DNA from: Arenibaculum pallidiluteum
GTDB taxonomy: Bacteria; Pseudomonadota; Alphaproteobacteria; Azospirillales; Azospirillaceae
Direction: 5' to 3'
DNA length: 64,000 nucleotides
Assembly (NCBI RefSeq): GCF_017355985.1
Contig: NZ_JAFIQU010000015.1
Span: 62,001 to 126,000, forward strand
Under the pieces are notes generated by a model, which saw only the letters and a list, made by a program, of their open reading frames with translations, was not told the origin of the DNA and ran no database searches. Of this stretch, positions 26,273 to 35,651 are shown piece after piece (within the stretch, counting starts at the first letter, position 1; every line of letters begins with the position of its first letter). The position numbers and the translations under genes are program-made.

Positions 26273-26276
26273 CGGC

Positions 26277-27767
26277 TCATTCCTCGCCCGGGTTGGCGGC
26301 CGCCGGCGGTTCCGGTCGCCTGTGCGCGGACCCGCTCAGGATTTCCTCGTAGCGCTCCCGATAGGGTCCGAGGATGTGCAGCCCCTTGCCGGTGATCTCA
26401 TAGACGTGCAGGCGCGGATCGAAATCGCTGTCCCGGATCTTCAGGACCGATGCTGTCCGGAGGAGCGCGGCGTCCAGCTCCGTGTAGCGCAGGACGATCA
26501 ATCCCTCGGACAATGACGAGATGCCGTTGATCGGCACCTGGACGGTGGGCGCCACGATCTCGCGCGTTTCCATCGTGAGAATCGAGGTCACGCCGAGCGC
26601 CCGGATCTCGTTCGCGAGCACCGAGATGTACCGGCTGATGCGATCCGGATGGATCGCGGATTCGAGGAGCCCGCCGACGCCGTCCAGGAACAGCCGGTGC
26701 GCGCCACGCCGCAGGACGGCATCGAGGAGCCGGTGCCCGAGCTCGTCCAGGGCGTGCTCCCCCTGCGGCTGCCAGACGATCTCCACCGCGCCCCGGGCTT
26801 CCAGGCCTTCGAGGTCGATGCCCTTCTCCCTGGCGCTGAGCCGAAGGCGTTCGGGCGTTTCGTAGAAGCCGAAGAAGAGGCCGGGCTCCTCGGCTGTTGC
26901 GCCCGAGAGGAAGTGGAAACCCAGCGTCGTCTTCCCAATGCCCGTAGGCCCCATGACGATCGTGGTGGTGCCGGCGATCAGTCCCCCTCCAAGCATCCGG
27001 TCCAGGCCCTCGGTCCCGGTCGAGACCCGTGCGACCGGAGGTCGGTCCCGGCGCGAAGGCATTGCGAAGATGGCCTCGATACGCGGATGCACGACGAGAC
27101 CGTCGGACGTGATCCGGAACGCATGGCGCCCGCGCAGAAAGCCGGAGCCCCGGAACTTGCGGACCTGGAGACTGCGCGCGGTGCGGACACCGAAGAGTTC
27201 GTCGTCGAGCTCGATGATCCCGTCCACCATGGTGTGCTCGGGGCTGATCTGCCCTATGCCCCCCGTGGTCAGGAGCAGCACGGTGCACCCGTTGGCAGCG
27301 GCATGGATCTGAAGCTCGTGGACGAATTTCTTGAACTCGCGTGGCGAGGGGGCCGCCTCCTCCGCGGCGACGAGCCCGTCCAGGATCATCAGCGTCGCTC
27401 CAGCCCCGCGCATTTCCCGCTGCAGCAGGTCGAGCAATCCCCCGAGCCCTTCCTCCTCCAGGACCTTGAAGGCCCCGAGATAGGTAAGGCGGTCCGGGAT
27501 CGCCTGCTCGTCGAAGAACGACATCGGCCGCAGGTGCTGGAGCATGCGCGTGTGCAGCTCGGCCAGCAGGGTCAGGTAGACGGCACGCCCGCCGCCGGCG
27601 ACGTGGTTGAAGCAGATCTGGTTGGCCAGGATGGTCTTGCCCGCGCCCGGCACGCCATTGACGATGTAGGCGGCGCCGACCAGGAGGCCGCCTCTCAGGA
27701 TCTCGTCCAGCCCGGGTATGCCGCTGGGAAACCGCTCGATGCCCGGTTCGCGATCCTGACCCGCCAT
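26277..27767 (-). CDS. Double-domain KaiC-like ATPase
   Basis: A 496-residue protein with two RecA/KaiC domains. Domain 1 has Walker A GVPGAGKT at residues 38-45 and LMILDGLV; domain 2 has Walker A GPTGIGKTT near 274 and a catalytic-type GFYETPE. The C-terminal stretch GISSLSEGLIVLRYTEL aligns with the KaiC phosphorylation loop, with Ser417-Ser418 at the place of Ser431-Thr432 of the cyanobacterial protein (from memory). GGAGG lies five bases before the ATG. No kaiA or kaiB is in the window. It lies between a kinase and a receiver gene on one strand, with gaps of 11 and 4 bases. Confidence 0.85.
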   Translation of the reverse strand: MAGQDREPGIERFPSGIPGLDEILRGGLLVGAAYIVNGVPGAGKTILANQICFNHVAGGGRAVYLTLLAELHTRMLQHLRPMSFFDEQAIPDRLTYLGAFKVLEEEGLGGLLDLLQREMRGAGATLMILDGLVAAEEAAPSPREFKKFVHELQIHAAANGCTVLLLTTGGIGQISPEHTMVDGIIELDDELFGVRTARSLQVRKFRGSGFLRGRHAFRITSDGLVVHPRIEAIFAMPSRRDRPPVARVSTGTEGLDRMLGGGLIAGTTTIVMGPTGIGKTTLGFHFLSGATAEEPGLFFGFYETPERLRLSAREKGIDLEGLEARGAVEIVWQPQGEHALDELGHRLLDAVLRRGAHRLFLDGVGGLLESAIHPDRISRYISVLANEIRALGVTSILTMETREIVAPTVQVPINGISSLSEGLIVLRYTELDAALLRTASVLKIRDSDFDPRLHVYEITGKGLHILGPYRERYEEILSGSAHRRPEPPAAANPGEE

Positions 27768-27778
27768 GAGCGCCTCCG

Positions 27779-29047
27779 CTAAGCTTGAGTTCGGTTGAGC
27801 GGGAGGCCGACCGTGAAGGTCGAACCTTCGCCAGGCACGCTCTCGATCGTGATCGTGCCGCCATGCGCTTCGACCAGGCGCCGGACGAGCCACAGGCCGA
27901 CCCCGAAGCCGCTGCGTGCGCTGCGGACCGCGACACGTTCGAACCGTTCGAAAATGCGCTGCTGGTCCTCGGGCGCGATGCCGATGCCGCGGTCGCGCAC
28001 GACCAGGCGTGCCTCCCCCTCCTCCTCCGCCAGGACGATGTCCACGGGATCGCCGGCGCCATACTTGATCGCATTGGACACGAGGTTCGCGGCGACCTGC
28101 TCGACCGCCAGCCGGTCCCAGCACCCGCGCAGGTGTTCCGGGGCGTCCAGGTGGAGGGACGTCTCATTGAGCTTCGCGTGCGGTGCATGCGTGCCGACGA
28201 CCTGGCGAAGGATGGCGGCAAGATCCACCTCCTCGATGTCCAGGTGCATGGCCCCGGCATTGACGCGGGAGACATCCAGGAGGGTCGTCGCGCGCGCGAC
28301 GTAGCTGTCCAGGGCGAGCCGGACCAGCTCCAACCGCTCGGCCGTCTTCCCGGCACCTTCGACGATTGCGGCCTTCTGGGCCTGGTCCACGAGAAGGGCC
28401 AGGGCGAAGATGGGATTCCGGAGCTCGTGCGCCGTAACCGCGATGAAGGCGTCCCTGGCTTCCACCGCCTCCCGCAGATCGTCGACCGTCTCCGTCGTGC
28501 GCCCGTTTTCCTTCATGCCTCGCCGCACCTCCCTGTCAGGACCGTCCGGTTGCCTGGACCCGTGAACGACGCAGCGCGGCGAGCCGCCCGATAACTGTAG
28601 CCCTTGTCCGCGGTCAACAACCGAAGCACGCAGGAGATCGCGGCAATCCCCGGCTGTGCTGCGCGATTGCAGGCCGGATCCGAGAGCACGTTCGAGCGCC
28701 TCGTCGAAGGTCCCGGCCGACAGCCCGCGACCGAAATGGCCTTTCACCAGATAGCCCAAGGGCTCCAGGGTCCCTGTCGACGCCATGAGCACCTCGTCCA
28801 CGACGGCGGCGATGAAGAGGGCCCGGATGTTCCATCGCTCATAGGCCGCGCGCGCCACGTCGACGCCGGAGCCGCCGGACCCGAGGTCGACATCGCAGGT
28901 GATGACGTCCGGCCGGTGCCGTTCGATCGCGGCCAGAGCCGCCGCGGCGGTGCCGGCCACGTCGCAGACCTGATGCTCGAGATTGCGCAAGGTAAGCTCA
29001 AGCCCCTTTGCAACGAGCGCGTTATTCTCCACGATGACGATGCGCAT
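27779..29047 (-). CDS. Receiver and histidine kinase in one open frame
   Basis: From the ATG at 29047 (GAGAGGA upstream) the first 125 residues are a receiver: MRIVIVENNALVAKGLELTL, phospho-acceptor in VITCDVDLG, Lys in LVKGHFG. About 50 Gly/Ser/Arg-rich residues follow that look non-coding. From Met at 28516 comes a kinase: H-box FIAVTAHELRNPIFALAL, NLVSNAIKYG, DRGIGIA, GFGVGLWL. There is no stop between them, so it is either a fusion or two genes (receiver with lost stop; kinase 27779-28516, 245 residues). The kinase ends 11 bases before the KaiC-like gene. Confidence 0.7.
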   Translation of the reverse strand: MRIVIVENNALVAKGLELTLRNLEHQVCDVAGTAAAALAAIERHRPDVITCDVDLGSGGSGVDVARAAYERWNIRALFIAAVVDEVLMASTGTLEPLGYLVKGHFGRGLSAGTFDEALERALGSGLQSRSTAGDCRDLLRASVVDRGQGLQLSGGSPRCVVHGSRQPDGPDREVRRGMKENGRTTETVDDLREAVEARDAFIAVTAHELRNPIFALALLVDQAQKAAIVEGAGKTAERLELVRLALDSYVARATTLLDVSRVNAGAMHLDIEEVDLAAILRQVVGTHAPHAKLNETSLHLDAPEHLRGCWDRLAVEQVAANLVSNAIKYGAGDPVDIVLAEEEGEARLVVRDRGIGIAPEDQQRIFERFERVAVRSARSGFGVGLWLVRRLVEAHGGTITIESVPGEGSTFTVGLPLNRTQA

Positions 29048-29263
29048 GCATTCCTCTCCGGGGCTACCGGACCTAACAGGCTGGTGGGCCGGTAGGGAGA
29101 AGACATTCGGGCGTATGCCAGCGGGGCACGCTCCGTGGCGTCCGCAACAGCCTCCAGCCGCGGGTGCGGCTGCGGCATCGAAATGGCCTGGCGGATCGCC
29201 ACAGGACTTCGGACGAGGAACCTGCCCTGCCGGGCTTGCGGCCACCGGAAGTGGATGAGATCG

Positions 29264-29677
29264 ATGACCACTCGCAACCGGGACAGTCGGGACGCCGAAG
29301 GCGCCGAGCAGCACAGGGCCGAGACCTTCACGCGCATGGAGAATGCCGAGGCAGACCGCCAGAGGTCCGAAGCCCAGCGCGAGATCGCCGAGGAGGGCCG
29401 CCGCACGGGAGAGTCACTGCGCGAGGAGGCCGAGACCGCGCGCCGCGCGGCCGAGGATGCCCGGGCCTATGCGGAGGACGCGCGCGAGGCGATGGAAGAG
29501 GCACGGCGCGCGATGGAGCAGGCGCGGCGGCTCAACGAAGAGACGCGCGGCCTGGCCGAAGCCATCCGCCAGCAGCAGGAGGACAGCCGCACCTCCGACG
29601 CGGAGCAGCGCATGATCGAGCGGGAGATCGGCCAATCCGGCTTCGAAGGCGACACCGGGCCGGCACGCGGCTCCTGA
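29264..29677 (+). CDS. Small coiled-coil protein of unknown function
   Basis: About 137 residues, almost entirely Glu/Ala/Arg heptads (AEDARAYAEDAREAMEEARR, EEARRAMEQARRLNEETRG), predicting one long coiled coil; no signal or membrane segment. The start could also be the ATG at 29255, which lies only three bases after GGAAG. I do not recognise a family. It lies between the receiver-kinase/KaiC operon (divergent) and another coiled-coil gene (convergent), so a scaffolding role in that signalling island is possible but unproven. Confidence 0.6.
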   Translation: MTTRNRDSRDAEGAEQHRAETFTRMENAEADRQRSEAQREIAEEGRRTGESLREEAETARRAAEDARAYAEDAREAMEEARRAMEQARRLNEETRGLAEAIRQQQEDSRTSDAEQRMIEREIGQSGFEGDTGPARGS

Positions 29678-29713
29678 GTCCACGGCCCCGAGCCGGTCCG
29701 CCGTCGCGGACCT

Positions 29714-30133
29714 TCATTGCCCCCGGCCGCGGAGGTTGACCGGAAGACGTTGGATCGCCTCGCTGGTGACGCTGACGTCCTTCTCCAGCCCGTGGACTTC
29801 CCTCTCGACGCCCTCGACCTGGGCGTGCGCGATCCCGACGGCCCGGGAGAGGCGGCTCAACTGCTCCGACATGGCCGTGAGATTTCGCTGGATGTCGGCG
29901 CGGGCAGCGACGCTCTGTCCGATCAACGTCTGCGGCGTCTGCGACCGGTCGCCCTCGTCGCGCACCGGGCCGTAATGGTGGCGCAGGACCGTCGCCAGCC
30001 AGCGCTCCACCCAGGCATCGACCGCCATACCGTCCCTGGCTGCCGCCGCCTCGACGCGCCGGACCAGGAATCCGTCCGGTGCGATCCCCGCCAGGACCCA
30101 AGGACGCGCGGCAACGGATCTCTTCCTGGCCAT
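29714..30133 (-). CDS. Hypothetical protein with C-terminal coiled coil
   Basis: A 139-residue protein starting MARKRSVAARPWVLAGIAPD. The N-terminal part has FLVRRVEAAAARDGMAVDAW, reminiscent of ribbon-helix-helix or plasmid-copy-type proteins, but too weak to assign. The C-terminal 70 residues (MSEQLSRLSRAVGIAHAQ and VEGVEREVHGLEKDV) are a coiled coil. GGGGA lies five bases before the ATG. No recognised family. Confidence 0.6.
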   Translation of the reverse strand: MARKRSVAARPWVLAGIAPDGFLVRRVEAAAARDGMAVDAWVERWLATVLRHHYGPVRDEGDRSQTPQTLIGQSVAARADIQRNLTAMSEQLSRLSRAVGIAHAQVEGVEREVHGLEKDVSVTSEAIQRLPVNLRGRGQ

Positions 30134-30151
30134 GGCAGTCCCCGTGATCGG

Positions 30152-30173
30152 GCGCGGCCTTGCAAGGCCGCGC
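30152..30173. terminator. Perfect 22-bp palindrome downstream of the CheR-PAS gene
   Basis: Arms GCGCGGCCTTG and CAAGGCCGCGC form a perfect palindrome about 60 bases past the CheR-PAS stop, in the minus-strand direction. There is no T-run. It may act as a transcript-end hairpin or, as a palindrome upstream of the next minus-strand gene, as an operator. Confidence 0.4.
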
Positions 30174-30232
30174 CGCCAACCTCGCACGTCCCCCCGGGCG
30201 TGTCACCGGATCATAGGGACGATGGGGAAATG

Positions 30233-32485
30233 TCAGCCTCGGCCGCCGGCCTCGGTGAGCACCTTGCGCTCGGTCGTGTCGTGCACGATCGCCACCAGGA
30301 TCGGCGGCTGCTCGCCCTCAAGGTACTGGAGGCACATCTCGACCGGCCGCTGCCGGCCATCGCGGGTCTGCATGCGCGTCTCGAAGACCATGTCCTCCTT
30401 CCTGCCCGACAGCACGGGCTCGATGAAACTTCGAAGCTCCTCTTCCTGCACGCCTGGGATCAGCGCGGTGATCGGCATCTGGCGAAGCTGCGAGAGCGTG
30501 TAGCCCAGCCGCTCCTCGGCGCCCCGGTTGACCAGCGCGAAGCGGAGCGTCGCGGGGTCCAGGAAATAGACCTCGTTCAGGGATTCGCCGATCACGCGGC
30601 CGAGATACCGCGTGAATTCCTCGGCGCGGGACTGTTCGGTGATGTCCTCGATGATCAGCACCACGCCTTTCGGGCTGCGCGTCTCGATCAGCAGCGGAGT
30701 CAGGCGCACCCGGCACTGGATCTTCCGCCCCCGCCGGTCGAGGGCGTCCAGCGTGACCTGGGGCTGCGCGTCCGCGTTCTCGAGGACGCGCCGGATATCC
30801 GGGCGCAGGCGCTGGACCGGCAGGCCGATATCGAGGGCGAAGAAGTTGCCGCCGGTCACCTCCTCGCTGCGCAGGCCCCAGGCGTTCTCGCACCACCGGT
30901 TCCAGGACCGGACCTCGTAGTCCGGCGCCAGCACGATGATGCCGACATCCATGCTGCGCAGGACCGCTTCGGAATAGCGGCGGTACTCGCCGGATTCCTC
31001 GGAGTGGCGTCGAAGCTCCTCGTTTGCGACCTCCAGCTCCTCATTGGCGGAGCGGAGCTCCTCGTTCATGGTCTCCAGCTCCTCGTTCGTGGACTGGAGC
31101 TCCTCGTTCGTGGTCTCCAGCTCCTCGTTCGTGGACTGGAGCTCCTCGTTCGTGGTCTCCAGCTCCTCGTTGGCGGACTGAAGCTCCTCGATGGTGGTCT
31201 CGAGGCTTTCCTGGGCGGCCTCCAGCTCCTGCTGGAGCAGGAAGGTGCGCGTCGTGTCCGCGAAGGACAGCAGCGTGGCGAAGGCCTTGCCGTCCCGTCC
31301 CTGCAGCGATGAGACCTCGATGGTCAGGCGCATGGGCTCGGAGCCCTGGCGCGGAAAGTCCTGGTGCTCGATCCGGATGCTCCGTCCGGTGCGGTTCACC
31401 TCCTCGATCCGGGAGCGCAGCTCGGTCGGCCGGTAGGAGACCGCCAGGTCCTGGAAGGGCCGCCCCAGGTCGCCCTCGCCGATCTCGAGCAGGCGCCGCG
31501 CCATGGTGCTCGCGAAGACCAGCAGCCCTTCGGGGTTGATGGCGAGATAGGCCGAAGGGCTGGTGTCGACGATCGCCTCCATCAGCCGGGCCTGCAGCGT
31601 CGGGCGGTTCTGGGCCGCCTCGGACGCCAGGGCGACGCTGCCGCCCAGGCTGCGCCGCCATTCCTGCGCGACCTTGCGGAAGATCCGGTGCTTGAGGTCC
31701 ACGGGCTCGAACAGCTTCGAGCGCGCGAGCTGCGTCTCGGCCTTGCCGAGGAACATATAGCCGTCGTTCACCAGCGAATAGTGCAGCCGCGGCAGCACCG
31801 CGTTCTGGGTCTCGGCCTCCAGGTAGATCAGCAGGTTCCGGCAGGTCAGCAGGTCGATGCGCGAGATCGGCGCGTCCGTCACGATGTTGTGCCGGCCGAA
31901 GATCACGCATTTGCGGAGCTCGCGCTGGAAGACGTAGTGGCTGTTGGTGCGCTCGAAATACCGCTCCAGCAGGTCCGCCGGCACGTTCTCGACCTCGCGC
32001 GTGGAATAGACCGCGTGGCGCGCCGTGCCCAGGGCGCTCTCGTCGAGATCGGTCGCGTAGATCTTGACGCGCTTGCAGAAGGCTTCCAGGCCGAGCTCCT
32101 CGGCGAACAGCATGGCCAGCGAATAGGGCTCCTCGCCCGAGGCGCAGCCGACGCTCCAGACGCGGATCGGGCCGGACTTGCGCTTCTCGACGATGCGCGG
32201 GATCACGTCGCGCCGCAGGACCTCCCATCCCTCGGGGTCGCGGAAGAAGGCCGTGACGTTGATCAGCACGGTGTCGAGCAGGTGCAGGAACTCCTGCGGG
32301 TCCGCCTCCAGGATGTCGTGGTATCGGTTGAAGTCGTCGCAGCCGATCTGCTCCATCCGGCGCAGGATACGCCTGCGCAGGCTGGTCCGCTTGTAGCCCC
32401 GGAAATCGAGCCCCCGGGCCTCCTGGATGAACTGGATCAGGCTCTCGAACTCCGGATCCTTGCCATCCTCGTCCTTGCCGCTCAT
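30233..32485 (-). CDS. CheR-type methyltransferase with PAS domains and heptad linker
   Basis: About 750 residues. CheR N-terminal helical domain (1-80), then the SAM-binding methyltransferase (VWSVGCASGEEPYSLAM, residues about 105-121; NLLIYLEAETQ). PAS-like regions follow (about 310-430 and 530-640, 645-750). Between them is a heptad linker of repeated NEELETT and NEELQST units. There is no CheB domain and no histidine kinase after the last PAS, unlike the usual CheB-CheR-PAS-kinase fusions; the protein ends at HDTTERKVLTEAGG. It probably methylates receptor-like glutamates under PAS control. Confidence 0.85.
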   Translation of the reverse strand: MSGKDEDGKDPEFESLIQFIQEARGLDFRGYKRTSLRRRILRRMEQIGCDDFNRYHDILEADPQEFLHLLDTVLINVTAFFRDPEGWEVLRRDVIPRIVEKRKSGPIRVWSVGCASGEEPYSLAMLFAEELGLEAFCKRVKIYATDLDESALGTARHAVYSTREVENVPADLLERYFERTNSHYVFQRELRKCVIFGRHNIVTDAPISRIDLLTCRNLLIYLEAETQNAVLPRLHYSLVNDGYMFLGKAETQLARSKLFEPVDLKHRIFRKVAQEWRRSLGGSVALASEAAQNRPTLQARLMEAIVDTSPSAYLAINPEGLLVFASTMARRLLEIGEGDLGRPFQDLAVSYRPTELRSRIEEVNRTGRSIRIEHQDFPRQGSEPMRLTIEVSSLQGRDGKAFATLLSFADTTRTFLLQQELEAAQESLETTIEELQSANEELETTNEELQSTNEELETTNEELQSTNEELETMNEELRSANEELEVANEELRRHSEESGEYRRYSEAVLRSMDVGIIVLAPDYEVRSWNRWCENAWGLRSEEVTGGNFFALDIGLPVQRLRPDIRRVLENADAQPQVTLDALDRRGRKIQCRVRLTPLLIETRSPKGVVLIIEDITEQSRAEEFTRYLGRVIGESLNEVYFLDPATLRFALVNRGAEERLGYTLSQLRQMPITALIPGVQEEELRSFIEPVLSGRKEDMVFETRMQTRDGRQRPVEMCLQYLEGEQPPILVAIVHDTTERKVLTEAGGRG
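31035..31181. repeat. 21/42-bp coding repeat (heptad linker of CheR-PAS)
   Basis: Consecutive 21-base units encode seven-residue heptads. A 42-base pair of units is repeated exactly at 31077-31118 and 31119-31160, flanked by diverged copies. Such linkers are typical of this protein family; the exact DNA identity suggests recent duplication and a length that can change by slippage without loss of frame. Confidence 0.85.
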
Positions 32486-32557
32486 CGTCCGCGCCGATCC
32501 CGTCTGCCCACCGAACACTAGGCGCAAATTCCTCTGCGGAATGCAACGGAAAGCGCA

Positions 32558-32591
32558 GAAAAGAAGGGGCCGCCGGTCTCCCGGCGGCCCC
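32558..32591 (-). terminator. Rho-independent terminator of groESL
   Basis: On the minus strand a hairpin with 11-base arms (GGGGCCGCCGG and CCGGCGGCCCC in plus orientation, loop TCTC) is followed by TTCTTTTC. It lies about 55 bases past the groEL stop. Confidence 0.85.
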
Positions 32592-32612
32592 TCGGAAGCG
32601 ACGGGGACGCTC

Positions 32613-34300
<1,688 letters not shown>

Positions 34301-34315
34301 TCAGTGGCCCCTGGA

Positions 34316-34630
34316 TCAGGCGGCCTTGGCGGTGGCGGCAACACCCTCGAGCACGCCGAGGATGTCGGACTCCTTCATGATCAGGTAATCGACGCCGTCG
34401 ATCTTGACCTCGGTCCCCGACCACTTGCCGAAGAGGATGCGGTCGCCCGCCTTGACCTCGAGCGGGTTCACCTTGCCGGACTCGTCGCGCGCGCCCGGGC
34501 CGACCGCGACGACCTCGCCCTCCTGGGGCTTCTCCTTCGCGGTGTCGGGAATGATGATGCCGCCCGGGGTCTTCTGGTCGGCCTCGATGCGACGGACGAC
34601 CACCCGGTCATGCAGCGGACGGAACTTCAT
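34316..34630 (-). CDS. groES: Co-chaperonin GroES (Hsp10)
   Basis: A 104-residue lid protein of the GroEL ring, starting [18 protein letters not shown], with the mobile loop region [16 protein letters not shown] and [15 protein letters not shown]. The length is slightly above the usual 95-97 owing to an Ala-rich tail. GGAGG lies seven bases upstream of the ATG at 34630. First gene of groESL. Confidence 0.98.
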   Translation of the reverse strand: MKFRPLHDRVVVRRIEADQKTPGGIIIPDTAKEKPQEGEVVAVGPGARDESGKVNPLEVKAGDRILFGKWSGTEVKIDGVDYLIMKESDILGVLEGVAATAKAA

Positions 34631-34683
34631 GAAACGACCTCCCCAAATCCGTATGCGGGATAGCGGCGCCGCCGGAGCCCCGG

Positions 34684-34710
34684 TTGGCACTCCTGAGCGG
34701 CGAGTGCCAA
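34684..34710. promoter_or_regulatory. CIRCE operator (HrcA-binding site) of groESL
   Basis: TTGGCACTC, nine-base spacer, GAGTGCCAA: a perfect 9-9-9 inverted repeat matching the CIRCE consensus (TTAGCACTC-N9-GAGTGCTAA) except for one symmetric position. It lies 54 bases upstream of groES, predicting HrcA repression and heat induction. Confidence 0.93.
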
Positions 34711-34886
34711 CGATCTAATCCAAGCCGAAACGGAGTTCAAGAGGGTTGTCAGCACTCTGTCGTGCCGGCTGCTAAGGATCTGATTTCATTCGGCTTTGTT
34801 GATCTCGGAAGGGGTCGGTGGCAAGCTGATCCGAAAGAAGGGGGCAGGATCGGATCGCCATCGCAGAAACCACGAGGGAGAACCGG

Positions 34887-35150
34887 ATGGGCACCTTGAA
34901 GCCGCAGCTCGAGAACTACCGACTGACCGTGGCAGAGATCCTCTACCACATGCCGGATCATCCGAACCTGCTGCAGAGCTATGTCTGGCAGGACCTGGAC
35001 CTGGCCCCCGAATTCCCCGTCCTGAGGCGGTTCCTGACCTTCTGGGAGCGCGAGCTCGAAGGGCGGCTGCATTCGGTCCGCGTCGCGAACAACAGGATCA
35101 TCTCGCCCGGCGAGATGCGCTTCCTGGACGCGGAGTTCCGCTTGCACTGA
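34887..35150 (+). CDS. Usg-family protein
   Basis: An 87-residue protein, LENYRLTVAEILYHMPDHPN then LLQSYVWQDLDLAPEFPVLR and FWERELEGRLHSVRVAN: clearly the Usg family, a small conserved alphaproteobacterial protein first noted beside trp genes in Caulobacter. Molecular role unknown; no membrane segment or known catalytic motif. GAGGGAG lies upstream of the ATG at 34887. It is divergent from groESL. Confidence 0.85.
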   Translation: MGTLKPQLENYRLTVAEILYHMPDHPNLLQSYVWQDLDLAPEFPVLRRFLTFWERELEGRLHSVRVANNRIISPGEMRFLDAEFRLH

Positions 35151-35210
35151 TCGGGCAATCCTTAGGGCGCCATTGACTCCGACGGACGGCGGACGCACCC
35201 TCCGCACACA

Positions 35211-35651
35211 ATGCGACGTGTGCATGGGACCTGCGTGCTGCTGTCCGGAACGGGAGTCCTTCTGCGCGGCCCTTCAGGGAGCGGGAAGTCCGATCTGGCC
35301 TTGCGTCTGATCGACGGCGGCGGCCGTCTGGTCGCCGACGACCAGGTCCTTCTTTCGGCCGGGCCGTCCGGCCCGATGGCCGGGGCGCCACCGGCGCTGC
35401 GCGGCCTGCTGGAGGTACGCGGGCTTGGCATCCTGCGCTTCGACTGCGTCGCCGAGGCGCCGCTCGGCCTTTTGGTCGATCTCGTCCCCGAGGACCGCGT
35501 CGAGCGCCTGCCCGAGATCGAGGTCGAGGAGGTGCTGGGCCGCCCGGTGCGCCGCGTCGCCCTGGCGCCCTTCCACGCCTCGACCCCCGCGAAGGTCAGG
35601 ATCGCCGCCGAGCGCGTCGGCGCGGGAACGCTGGCTCCGGTCCCGTCATGA
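35211..35651 (+). CDS. hprK: HPr kinase/phosphorylase (short alphaproteobacterial form)
   Basis: A 146-residue protein comprising only the C-terminal kinase domain of HprK, the usual form in alphaproteobacteria. P-loop LRGPSGSGKSDLALRLID near residue 20, then the catalytic VADDQVLL. It phosphorylates HPr on its regulatory Ser (Ser53 of the HPr encoded 1.8 kb downstream). The RapZ gene starts inside its stop codon (ATGA). Confidence 0.92.
   Translation: MRRVHGTCVLLSGTGVLLRGPSGSGKSDLALRLIDGGGRLVADDQVLLSAGPSGPMAGAPPALRGLLEVRGLGILRFDCVAEAPLGLLVDLVPEDRVERLPEIEVEEVLGRPVRRVALAPFHASTPAKVRIAAERVGAGTLAPVPS

Noticed and set aside
31035-31181. Regularly spaced repeats in the CheR-PAS gene considered as a CRISPR-like or mobile array
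   Set aside because: The repeats are in frame, encode seven-residue coiled-coil heptads and have no spacers.
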